From the NCBI RefSeq assembly GCF_051216895.1, contig NZ_JBPKAO010000012.1:1-64000 (forward strand): a stretch of DNA of 64,000 nt, read 5' to 3'. The position numbers and the translations under genes were made by a program. Shown here one piece after another: positions 8,683-15,820 of the stretch. Below the pieces are notes generated by a model, which was not told the origin of the DNA, made no database searches, and was given only the letters and a program-made list of their open reading frames with translations. Origin of the DNA: Aquipuribacter sp051216895 (GTDB taxonomy: Bacteria > Actinomycetota > Actinomycetes > Actinomycetales > JBBAYJ01). The number at the start of each line of letters is the position of its first letter. Positions within the stretch are counted from its first letter, which is position 1.

Positions 8683-9282
8683 TCAGGGACGGTCGCCATT
8701 GTCGACCGGTCGCACGGTCGCCGCAGCGCCAGGGTCCACGGGCCAGGACAGCAGGCGCGGGAGCACGGTGGTCAGCGAGGCCCGCGGGGGCGTACCGGGC
8801 GCGGGGGTCGTCACCCCGGTGACCAGCGCCCCGGCCCCGGCGGCCCCCAGGACCACCAGGCAGGCCGCCATCACGCCCACGGCGCCCACGAGCGGTCGTG
8901 GGGACGCTCGGTCGGTGCCCGGGGCGTCGGCCGGGTCCTGCGCGGAACGCTGCGCCGCATCGTGCTCCGGACCCTGCTCGGAACCCTGCTCCGGTCCTTG
9001 CGTCAGCCCCCTCACAGACCCCGGTCCCGACGCAGGTCCCGACGCAGGGTCGGGCCGCTCGTCGGCACGGGCGATCCCCAGCAGCCGGTCCTGCAGGCCC
9101 GGCGGCACCTCGGGAGCGGCTGGCGAGGCCAGGAACACCCGCAGCGCCCGGATCTGCGCGACCTCCAGGGCGCAGCGCGTGCAGCCCACCAGGTGCCGTT
9201 CCACCACCGCCCGGCGCCAGGACGGCAGCCGACCGTCGACGTACGCGCTCAGCGAGAGACAGGGATGCGGCGGCCCGGGCAC
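8683..9282 (-). CDS. Zinc-binding anti-sigma factor for SigE (RseA-like)
   Basis: A protein of 199 residues. The N-terminal anti-sigma domain has the ZAS zinc motif H30-x3-C34-x2-C37 (RHLVGCTRC). A likely transmembrane helix lies at about 130-153 (AVGVMAACLVVLGAAGAGAL). Between them is a Pro/Glu/Gln-rich linker with repeated GPEQGSEQ-like residues. It starts with GTG 9 nt after the sigma-factor gene, which is typical for a cognate pair. It should hold SigE inactive until envelope or redox stress releases it, by analogy with mycobacterial RseA; this part is inference. Confidence 0.85.
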   Translation of the reverse strand: MPGPPHPCLSLSAYVDGRLPSWRRAVVERHLVGCTRCALEVAQIRALRVFLASPAAPEVPPGLQDRLLGIARADERPDPASGPASGPGSVRGLTQGPEQGSEQGPEHDAAQRSAQDPADAPGTDRASPRPLVGAVGVMAACLVVLGAAGAGALVTGVTTPAPGTPPRASLTTVLPRLLSWPVDPGAAATVRPVDNGDRP

Positions 9283-9291
9283 CAGGACGCC

Positions 9292-9954
9292 TCAGGCGAC
9301 GCCGCCGGAGAGCAGCGACGTCATGGCCGCGCCTCGCCGGGGACGGCGGTGCTCGAGCGCGCGACGGAGCTGGGCGCGTCCCCGGTGGATCCGGGACCGC
9401 ACCGTGCCGAGCTTGATCCCCAGCGTGGTGGCGATCTCCTCGTACGACAGCCCCTCGATGTCGCTGAGCACCACCGCGGCCCGGAAGTCCGGCGACAGCG
9501 CGTCCAGGGCCGCCTGCACGTCGTCGGTGAGGTGGCGGAACTCGTACTCGCGCTCCGGACCGGGCTCACGGCCGGGCAGCCGCTCGGCCGCGTCCTCGGC
9601 CAGGGCGTCGGTGCGCTGGCGCTGCTTGCGCCGCACGGTGTCCAGGAAGAGGTTCGTGGTGATCCGGTGCAGCCAGCCCTCGAAGGTGCCGGGACGGTAG
9701 GAGTCCAGGGACCGGAAGACGCGGACGAAGACCTCCTGGGTGATGTCCTCGGCGTCGTACGGGTTGCCCGTGAGCCGGTAGGCCAGGCGGTACACACGAC
9801 CGGAGTGGTCGCGGACGACCTCCTCCCACGTCGGCTTCACCCAGACGTTGCCCTCGGCGTCGAGCAAGGGGGTCTCGACCACGGCCGTCGTGCCGGACCG
9901 TTCGGGCGTAGAAGCCACCGTGCCTGTCGTCGCGCTGCCACCACTGGTGTCCAT
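9292..9954 (-). CDS. sigE: ECF RNA polymerase sigma factor, SigE type
   Basis: A protein of 220 residues. Region 2 is at about 60-125 (HSGRVYRLAYRLTGNPYDAEDITQEVFVRVFRSL) and region 4 at about 155-205 (LSDIEGLSYEEIATTLGI, then KLGTVRSRIHRGRAQLRRAL). I chose ATG 9954 because GAGGAGGT sits 7 nt upstream; the in-frame ATG at 9975 would place this site inside the gene. It heads the sigma, anti-sigma, htrA, tatB series, so it probably controls envelope stress and its own operon. Confidence 0.93.
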   Translation of the reverse strand: MDTSGGSATTGTVASTPERSGTTAVVETPLLDAEGNVWVKPTWEEVVRDHSGRVYRLAYRLTGNPYDAEDITQEVFVRVFRSLDSYRPGTFEGWLHRITTNLFLDTVRRKQRQRTDALAEDAAERLPGREPGPEREYEFRHLTDDVQAALDALSPDFRAAVVLSDIEGLSYEEIATTLGIKLGTVRSRIHRGRAQLRRALEHRRPRRGAAMTSLLSGGVA

Positions 9955-10125
9955 CACGCCACCTCCTCGCCCCATGGTCCCCGTAGAACCTGGGGACAAC
10001 CTGTGAGCGCCCGGTGCGGTCGGTCCATTCCCCCGGTTGCCGCGGTGGCCTGTCCGGGTGGCGCTCCGGCGACCTCGCGGGCGGTCGGTTGCTCGTGGCG
10101 GCGCGGCGAGGGGCCGTGTCGTCAC

Positions 10126-10131
10126 TAGGGT
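10126..10131 (+). promoter_or_regulatory. Predicted -10 element (TAGGGT) before the O-methyltransferase gene
   Basis: TAGGGT is placed 7 nt before the ATG at 10139, which implies a leaderless transcript. The 184-bp gap to sigE otherwise holds the divergent sigE promoter region; no further motif was clear. Confidence 0.45.
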
Positions 10132-10138
10132 GAGGCGC

Positions 10139-10774
10139 ATGAGCGCGTCGAAGGCAGGCAGCTGGACGTGGACCGAGGGCTGGGTCGAGGAGTCCACCGC
10201 CGTGCTCGACGCCCGCACCCGGGCCGCCGAGCTGGGCGTGGCAGCCGTGTCCCCGGGGACCGGGGCCCTGCTGGCGGTGCTGGCGGCGTCGCTGCCCGGA
10301 CGGGCCGTGGTCGACGTCGGCACCGGTGCGGGCGTGGCGGCGCTGCGGATGCTGGAGGCCATGCCCGACGACGGGGTCCTGACCAGCATCGACACCGAGG
10401 TCGAGCACCAGAACGCGGCCCGCGCGGCGCTGACCGCCGCCGGGGTCCGGGGCAACCGGGCCCGGATCATCCACGGCGACGCCGTCGACGTGCTGCCCCG
10501 CCTCGCCGACGGCGGGTACGACCTGGTGCACGTCGACGTGGACGACCCCCGCGTCAGCGCCCTCGTGCTCGCGGAGGCGCTGCGGCTGCTGCGGCGCGGC
10601 GGAATGCTGGTGGTGTCCGACGCGCTGGCCCGGGACCGGGTGCCGGACCCCGCCCAGCGGGACCAGCGGACGACGGCCTCGCGGGAGCTGCTCAAGGCGG
10701 TCGCCGAGGACGAGAGCCTGGTCAGGACGGTCGTCCCGGTGGGCGACGGGGTCCTGCTGGCCGTCCGGCGCTGA
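10139..10774 (+). CDS. O-methyltransferase family protein
   Basis: A soluble protein of 211 residues with a Rossmann SAM-binding fold: motif I VVDVGTGAGVAALRML at about 58-73, acidic loop LTSIDTEVEHQNAAR, and DLVHVDVDDPR as the motif with the metal-binding acidic residues. It matches the small class I catechol-O-methyltransferase-like family that sits divergently from sigE in mycobacteria (Rv1220c). The methyl acceptor is unknown. It is transcribed away from sigE and is followed by a hairpin. Confidence 0.88.
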   Translation: MSASKAGSWTWTEGWVEESTAVLDARTRAAELGVAAVSPGTGALLAVLAASLPGRAVVDVGTGAGVAALRMLEAMPDDGVLTSIDTEVEHQNAARAALTAAGVRGNRARIIHGDAVDVLPRLADGGYDLVHVDVDDPRVSALVLAEALRLLRRGGMLVVSDALARDRVPDPAQRDQRTTASRELLKAVAEDESLVRTVVPVGDGVLLAVRR

Positions 10775-10789
10775 CCCCGGACGCCGGAC

Positions 10790-10824
10790 GACCGGCCCCC
10801 GGGCTCTCGCCCGGTGGACCGGTC
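10790..10824. terminator. Bidirectional hairpin between convergent genes
   Basis: GACCGG...CCGGGC, a TCTC loop, then GCCCGG...CCGGTC form an interrupted stem. It lies between the ends of the methyltransferase (+) and the DUF3117 gene (-). There is no T-tract. Confidence 0.55.
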
Positions 10825-10858
10825 GCGGTGCGGGGACGGTCGGTCTCCTGCGGCTACG

Positions 10859-11026
10859 TCAGCTGACGACGGCCTTGAGGGCGTCGCCGAGCTCGCCGGC
10901 CTCGGCCGGCGTCATCTCGACGACGAGTCGTCCACCGCCCTCCAGCGGCACCCGCATGACGATCCCGCGGCCCTCCTTCGTGACCTCCAGAGGCCCATCC
11001 CCCGTGCGGGGCTTCATCGCGGCCAT
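10859..11026 (-). CDS. Small DUF3117 protein
   Basis: A 55-residue protein starting MAAMKPRTGDGPLEVTKEG and ending GELGDALKAVVS. It matches the short, highly conserved actinobacterial DUF3117 family (Rv1211 type); its function is unknown. An AAGGAG site 7 nt upstream of the ATG and the strict family length support the start. It is easy to miss because of its size. A GATAAT -10-like element lies about 80 nt upstream, near 11103-11108. Confidence 0.93.
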   Translation of the reverse strand: MAAMKPRTGDGPLEVTKEGRGIVMRVPLEGGGRLVVEMTPAEAGELGDALKAVVS

Positions 11027-11219
11027 TTCCACTCCTTCGGTGTCGTGACCGTTCGGCCACCTCGCAGCCGACCACGAGGTGCGGACGGCGGTGATGGACC
11101 ATTATCCCCCTCCGACGGCCCACGGTGCGGCCATCCCGCCCACGTCCACCACCTCGGCTAGCGTCGCGGGCACCACGAGGCCCTTCCGAGGGCACCACCA
11201 CGAGCACCGGGAGCACGGC

Positions 11220-12035
11220 GTGAGCGAGCAGGACAGCACTTCCCAGGACGCCCCCGTGCGGGTCGAGACCACCGGCGCGGTCGCCACCGTCGTCCTGGAC
11301 CGGCCCGCGGCCATGAACTCGATGACCACCCCGGTCAAGGTCGCGCTGCTGGCGGCGCTCGAGCAGGTCGCGGCCGACGACGCCGTCCGCTGCGTCGTGC
11401 TCACGGGCACCGGACGGGCGTTCTCGGTCGGGCAGGACCTGCGCGAGCACGCCGAGGTGCTGGACTCCGGCGACCTGACGTCGCTGTGGTCGACGGTGCC
11501 CACCCACTACAACCCGATCAGCACGCTGCTCGCGAGCATGCCCAAGCCCGTCGTGGCCGCGGTGAACGGGGTCGCCGCCGGCGCCGGGGCGTCGTTCGCG
11601 ATGGCCGCCGACCTCCGGCTGGTGGGCAGCTCGGCCGGGTTCAACCTGGCCTTCACCGGGATCGGGCTGTCGGCGGACTCCGGGTCGACCTGGTACCTGC
11701 CCCGCCTCGTCGGCAGCGGCCGGGCGATGGACCTGCTGCTGCGCCCGCGGACCGTCCGGGCGGAGGAGGCGCTGGCCATCGGCCTGGCGTCGGAGGTCGT
11801 GCCCGACGCCGACCTGCCGGCCCGGACCGCCGAGGTGGCCGCGACCCTGGCGGCCGGTCCGACGCTGGCCTACGCCGCCGTGCGGCAGGCCGTCGCCTTC
11901 TCGGCCAGCCACGACCTGGCCGCGTCGCTGGCGAACGAGTCGGACCGGATGACCGCGACCGGTTCCACCCAGGACCACGCCGACGCCGTCCGGTCGTTCC
12001 TGGCCAAGGAGCGGCCCACCTTCCACGCCCGCTGA
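11220..12035 (+). CDS. Enoyl-CoA hydratase/isomerase family protein
   Basis: A crotonase-fold protein of 271 residues. The start is GTG (VSEQDSTSQD...). It has the substrate-binding segment GRAFSVGQDLREH and the oxyanion-hole region VVAAVNGVAAGAGASFAMAADLRL (about 117-140). The glycine-rich loop is followed by the FTGIGLSADSGSTWYLPRLVG segment, similar to PaaG-type enoyl-CoA hydratases. The Asp at the ADSG position is the PaaG-like catalytic residue. It could act in fatty-acid or phenylacetate oxidation; the exact substrate is not decided. It is a single gene, facing the tag gene. Confidence 0.87.
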   Translation: MSEQDSTSQDAPVRVETTGAVATVVLDRPAAMNSMTTPVKVALLAALEQVAADDAVRCVVLTGTGRAFSVGQDLREHAEVLDSGDLTSLWSTVPTHYNPISTLLASMPKPVVAAVNGVAAGAGASFAMAADLRLVGSSAGFNLAFTGIGLSADSGSTWYLPRLVGSGRAMDLLLRPRTVRAEEALAIGLASEVVPDADLPARTAEVAATLAAGPTLAYAAVRQAVAFSASHDLAASLANESDRMTATGSTQDHADAVRSFLAKERPTFHAR

Positions 12036-12048
12036 GGGCGGGCCCGCG

Positions 12049-12642
12049 TCAGGCGCGCGTGCCGGGGGCGGGCGGGACGTGGCAGCCCGCCAGGTGGTCG
12101 TCGACCAGCCCGCAGGCCTGCATGGCCGCGTAGGCCGTGGTCGGCCCGACGAACGTCATCCCCGCCCGCTTCAGCGCCTTGGCCAGGGCGACCGACTCCG
12201 GTGTCGTGGCGGGCACGTGCTCCAGGTAGACCGGACGCCCGACCCGGGGGGCGGGTCGGTGGGCCAGCACCAGGTCCTCCAGCCCGCCGGTCTCGCGCAA
12301 CGCCACCATGGCGCGCGCGTTGGCCAGCGTGGCGCGCACCTTGGCCCCGTTGCGGACGATCCCCGCGTCGGCCATCAGGCGGGCCTCGTCGGCGGCGTCG
12401 AACCGGGCGACCGCGTCCGGGTCGAACCCCGCGAACGCAGCCCGGAAGGCCTCACGCTTGCGCAGGATGGTCAGCCAGGACAGCCCCGACTGGAAGGCCT
12501 CGAGGCTGAACCGCTCGAACAGGGCCTGCTCGCCGCGGACCGGGCGACCCCACTCGTCGTCGTGGTAGGCCGCGTACTCCGGCGGCGCGACGCCCCAGGG
12601 GCAGCGGGCCAGGCCGTCCGGCCCGGCCACGACACCGGTCAC
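12049..12642 (-). CDS. tag: DNA-3-methyladenine glycosylase I
   Basis: A protein of 197 residues. It has the Tag family features RCPWGVAPPEYAAYHDDEWG near the N-terminus, LFERFSLEAFQSGLSWLTILRKREAFRAAF, and the C-terminal MTFVGPTTAYAAMQACGLVDDH followed by the zinc-binding H..GCH residues. It excises 3-methyladenine from alkylated DNA. GTG 12642 overlaps the upstream stop as GTGA, so it is translationally coupled to the SRPBCC gene. Neighbouring DUF3117 and gpgS follow the mycobacterial order. Confidence 0.93.
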   Translation of the reverse strand: MTGVVAGPDGLARCPWGVAPPEYAAYHDDEWGRPVRGEQALFERFSLEAFQSGLSWLTILRKREAFRAAFAGFDPDAVARFDAADEARLMADAGIVRNGAKVRATLANARAMVALRETGGLEDLVLAHRPAPRVGRPVYLEHVPATTPESVALAKALKRAGMTFVGPTTAYAAMQACGLVDDHLAGCHVPPAPGTRA

Positions 12643-13124
12643 CGGCGGGCCGTCAGCTCGCGACCCATGGTCCGCAGCGTGGCGGTGAAGGCCAGCCGCC
12701 CGGCCAGGGCCACCAGCGGGGCCAGGAACCGGGTGAGCGCACGGGGGGCGATCTGGATGTCCTCCTCCCACACCACCCGGGTGAGCGGGCGGCCGTCGTC
12801 CTGGGGCACCGGCACCACGTCGAACGCCGCCGTGCCCGTCACCACCCGCCCGAGCTTGCGGACCTCGCACCGGCCGGGGCCCGTGCCCGACGGCGGCCGC
12901 CAGAGCGTCACCTCCATGGGGTCGTCGAAGCCCAGCACGTCCAGACCGACCACGGCCAGGGAGCTCCGCCCGACGAACCTGGCCCCCACCCCGCCCGCGA
13001 GCGGTGTCAGCACCCGCACGGTGGTCATCGGCACCCACCGGCCGTGGGCGGGCCAGTCCGTCATCCGCGCCCACACGTCCTCCACAGGGGCACGGACGTC
13101 CGTGCTGGCGACGAACCGGGTCAT
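12639..13124 (-). CDS. SRPBCC (polyketide cyclase/START-like) family protein
   Basis: A protein of 161 residues with the pattern of the SRPBCC hydrophobic-ligand fold: TRFVASTDVRAPVEDVWARMTDW at the start, central strands and a C-terminal helix (ALTRFLAPLVALAGRLAFTATLRTM). The family binds lipids or metabolites; the ligand is unknown. It overlaps both the DivIVA-domain gene and the tag gene by 4 nt, so all three are in one translational chain. Confidence 0.82.
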   Translation of the reverse strand: MTRFVASTDVRAPVEDVWARMTDWPAHGRWVPMTTVRVLTPLAGGVGARFVGRSSLAVVGLDVLGFDDPMEVTLWRPPSGTGPGRCEVRKLGRVVTGTAAFDVVPVPQDDGRPLTRVVWEEDIQIAPRALTRFLAPLVALAGRLAFTATLRTMGRELTARR

Positions 13125-13561
13125 GATCGGGTGTCGCGGCGCTGGAAGGGGTCGGCCTCGACGGGCTGCTCGCGCCCGCCGGGCTGCTCACGCCCGACGG
13201 GCTGCTCACGCCGGACGGGCTGCTCAGGCTCGAGCGCCTCGCGGCTGTCGGCCGGCTGGTGGGCCGCCGCGGGCTGCGGCTCGGCCGGCAGGAGCTGGTG
13301 CAGCCGGGCGATCTCGTCGTCCCGGGCCACGAGCAGGTCGCGCGCCTCGTCGAGCACGGCGTCGACCTGGTCCATCCGGTACCCGCGCACCGCGAGGGTG
13401 AAGCGGGCCCGGTCCAGGTCGCCCGGCCGGCTGAGCGGCTCGTCGAGGGCCGGGGCGGCGTCCGGCTGGACCGGGGCCAGACCGCCGCCGACCTTGCCGA
13501 GCGCGACGACGACGACCGCACCCACGGCGGCCAGGAGGAGGGCGATCAGGAGCAGGTCCAC
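13121..13561 (-). CDS. DivIVA-domain membrane protein
   Basis: A protein of 146 residues. The N-terminal hydrophobic helix (DLLLIALLLAAVGAVVVVALG) is followed by a short DivIVA-like segment at about 50-90 (DLDRARFTLAVRGYRMDQVDAVLDE). The Gln/Pro/Glu-rich tail has six-residue repeats (REQPVG). Proteins of this kind sit between gpgS and tag in mycobacteria (Rv1209 type); a role in polar growth is only inferred from the DivIVA motif. The start is GTG. Confidence 0.8.
   Translation of the reverse strand: MDLLLIALLLAAVGAVVVVALGKVGGGLAPVQPDAAPALDEPLSRPGDLDRARFTLAVRGYRMDQVDAVLDEARDLLVARDDEIARLHQLLPAEPQPAAAHQPADSREALEPEQPVRREQPVGREQPGGREQPVEADPFQRRDTRS
13163..13228 (-). repeat. 18-bp tandem repeats in the DivIVA-domain gene
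   Basis: Three and a half head-to-tail copies of gggctgctcacgcccgac with few changes. They encode the REQPVG/REQPGG tail repeats. Confidence 0.8.
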
Positions 13562-13603
13562 CCGCGGATCGTCCCATGCACCGTCCGCGTGCGCCTCACG
13601 CCC

Positions 13604-14704
13604 TCAGGCCGACCGTGCCCCCACCCCGGCCGGCCAGCTGCCGGAGCGCAGCGCCGCCAGCACGTCCAGCATCGGTGGCCGGTCGTGCACCATGACGTGC
13701 GTCGTCTCCGGGCGCCACCGACCGTCCGGCGCCTGGTCGAACTGGACCAGGTCCACCCCGCCGTCGGCGCCGGGACCGCCCCGTGCGATGGCCCGGGCCA
13801 GCTCCAGCCCGGCGGTGCGCCGCGCGATCGTCAGCATGATCTCCTGCGCGGCGACGCCCAGGCTGAGCAGGTCGCGGTGGCGGTGCTTGCGGACCCCCAC
13901 GTCGACCTGCGCGATCGCGTCGAGGCCCATGCAGGTCAGGGTGTCCAGCAGCAGCCCCACCTCGACGCCGTAGCCACCGGCGAACGGCACCTGCTCGAGC
14001 AGCTCGCGGGTGCCGGCGTACTCGCCGCCGAGCGGCTGGACGACGCCGCCCAGCTCGGGCGCGAACGTGGCGAGCGCCGGGCGGGCCAACAGCTCGGTGA
14101 CGCGGCCTCCCCCGGCGCGCTGGGTGGCGGTCTCCAGCCGGAGCGGGCGGGCGTAGAACGCCTTGACCAGGTGCACGCCCTCCGCGCGCAGGATCGGGCC
14201 GAGCAACCCGGTGACCAGGCTGGCGTGGACGTCGACCAGGTCGGAGTCCGCGTAGACGATGACGTCGGCGTCGGTGGCGGTCAGCGCCCGCCACAGCACC
14301 TCGCCCTTGCCGGCCCGCACGGGCACGTCGGGGAGCGCCTCCTCGCGGGTGACGACGCGGGCGCCGGCGGCGCGGGCCACCTCGATGGTGCGGTCGGTCG
14401 AGCCGGAGTCGACGACGACGATCTCGTCCACCAGCGGCCCCAGACCGGGCCCCTGGCGCAGGGTCAGCGGCTGGAAGGCCCGCACCACCCCGGCCACGGT
14501 CGTCTCCTCGTCCAGGGCCGGCAGGACGACGGCGACCGTGCGGCCGCCCTTGGCCCGGACCAGGTCCTGCGCGGACCAGGTGACGTCGTGCCAGGTGCGG
14601 TTGCGGTACCAGTCGGCCAGACCGGGGACCCCGAGCGCATCGGGGTCGTCGGGGACCGCGGTGACGGCTGCGGGCGGGGCGAAGTGGTGCTCGTAGGGGT
14701 TCAT
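13604..14704 (-). CDS. gpgS: Glucosyl-3-phosphoglycerate synthase
   Basis: A GT-A fold glycosyltransferase of 366 residues (GT81 type). It has VAVVLPALDEETTVAGVV, the VVDSGSTDRT nucleotide-binding loop and the metal-binding DSD motif in VIVYADSDLVDVH, plus the conserved LGGVVQPLGGEYAGTREL and HRHRDLLSLG segments. It transfers glucose from a nucleotide sugar to 3-phosphoglycerate, the first step to glucosylglycerate and methylglucose lipopolysaccharides. Its ATG overlaps the stop of the dihydropteroate synthase gene (ATGA), as in the mycobacterial folP2-gpgS pair. Confidence 0.92.
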   Translation of the reverse strand: MNPYEHHFAPPAAVTAVPDDPDALGVPGLADWYRNRTWHDVTWSAQDLVRAKGGRTVAVVLPALDEETTVAGVVRAFQPLTLRQGPGLGPLVDEIVVVDSGSTDRTIEVARAAGARVVTREEALPDVPVRAGKGEVLWRALTATDADVIVYADSDLVDVHASLVTGLLGPILRAEGVHLVKAFYARPLRLETATQRAGGGRVTELLARPALATFAPELGGVVQPLGGEYAGTRELLEQVPFAGGYGVEVGLLLDTLTCMGLDAIAQVDVGVRKHRHRDLLSLGVAAQEIMLTIARRTAGLELARAIARGGPGADGGVDLVQFDQAPDGRWRPETTHVMVHDRPPMLDVLAALRSGSWPAGVGARSA

Positions 14705-15606
14705 GCGAGTCCTCTCAGGGCTCGGGGCGGGACCAGGTCGCCCCGGACGGCCTCGACGACGTCGAGGGCCCTCCGGGTGGCGCGGGCGTCGTGGCAGCGG
14801 AAGACGGTGGCCCCCAGCCAGGCCGCCACCGACGTGGCGGCGAGGGTGCCCTCGAGGCGCTCGTCGGGCGGTAGGTCGAGCGTCTCGCCGATGAAGTCCT
14901 TGCGGGACAGCGCCATCAGGACCGGGTGCCCGATGGCGACCACCGCGTCGGTCCGGCGCACCAGGGTCAGGCTGTGCCAGGTGTTCTTGCCGAAGTCGTG
15001 GGTCGGGTCCACCAGCACCGAGGCGGGGTCGACGCCGGCCGCCACGGCGCGCGCGGCCCCGGCGGTGAGCGTGCGCACCACGTCGTCGACCACGCCGTCG
15101 GGGTGGCTGCCGTAGGTGACCCGGAAGGGCCGGGTGCGCGGCGTCGCCCCGCCGGTGTGCGACACCACGTAGCCGGCGCCGTGACGGGCGGCGACGTGCA
15201 CCAGGTCGGGGTCGTGACCGGCCCAGGTGTCGTTGACCAGGCCGGCGCCGGCCGCGCAGGCGTGCTGGGCGACCTCGGCCCGCCAGGTGTCCACCGACAG
15301 CACGACGCCCGGGTGGCGCTCCCGCACCGCGGCGACGAAGCCGACCACCCGGTCGACCTCCTGCTGGGGGGACACGTCGTCGCCGGGGCCCGCCTTGACG
15401 CCGCCGACGTCCAGGACGTCCGCGCCCGCGGCCACGGCCTCGTCGACCGCGGCGAACGCCACGTCGTCGTCGAGCTGCCGCGCCCCGGCGAAGAACGAGT
15501 CCGGGGTGCGGTTGACCACGGCCATCACCACCGTGCGACCGGGCGCGAACGCCCGACCCCCCAGCCGTAGCCCCGTCACGGGCGAGGCCTCACCGTCGCG
15601 TGCCAT
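14701..15606 (-). CDS. folP: Dihydropteroate synthase family protein
   Basis: A TIM-barrel protein of 301 residues. It has the DHPS signature VVMAVVNRTPDSFFAGA, then AAGADVLDVGG, VLSVDTWRAEVAQ, LVNDTWAG and the C-terminal R.HD motif (VFRCHDARATRR). The family joins p-aminobenzoate to the pterin in folate synthesis. The gpgS-linked paralogue in mycobacteria (FolP2) is reported to lack this activity, so function here is uncertain. ATG 15606 was chosen over an in-frame ATG farther upstream because the family begins close to it; no clear ribosome site is visible for either. Confidence 0.87.
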   Translation of the reverse strand: MARDGEASPVTGLRLGGRAFAPGRTVVMAVVNRTPDSFFAGARQLDDDVAFAAVDEAVAAGADVLDVGGVKAGPGDDVSPQQEVDRVVGFVAAVRERHPGVVLSVDTWRAEVAQHACAAGAGLVNDTWAGHDPDLVHVAARHGAGYVVSHTGGATPRTRPFRVTYGSHPDGVVDDVVRTLTAGAARAVAAGVDPASVLVDPTHDFGKNTWHSLTLVRRTDAVVAIGHPVLMALSRKDFIGETLDLPPDERLEGTLAATSVAAWLGATVFRCHDARATRRALDVVEAVRGDLVPPRALRGLA

Positions 15607-15768
15607 GGCGTGAGGGTGACACGAGGGAGGCCCCCCGGCACCGGCAGGAGGGCCGATGGGGCCGATCGTCATCGTGGCGCCCGGATCGTCACCTGGGTGA
15701 AACACCGGCGACCCGGCGGCGTCACGCACGGGCCCCGACAGCACGGCGCCGCCGCCCGACGACATGGC

Positions 15769-15800
15769 GCCGCCCCCGCCGCGGTTGCGACGGGGGCGGC
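15769..15800 (-). terminator. Hairpin after the LVIVD-repeat gene
   Basis: GCCGCCCCCG and CGGGGGCGGC form a 10-bp stem with a 12-nt loop, 21 nt beyond the stop of the LVIVD gene. It lies in the 214-bp gap before the dihydropteroate synthase gene, where I see no other feature. Confidence 0.55.
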
Positions 15801-15820
15801 ACCGAGCCGGGAGCCGGACC

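Noticed and set aside
15607..15820. Riboswitch or small gene upstream of the dihydropteroate synthase gene
   Set aside because: Apart from the terminator hairpin at 15769-15800, no conserved motif, ribosome site or plausible reading frame was found.
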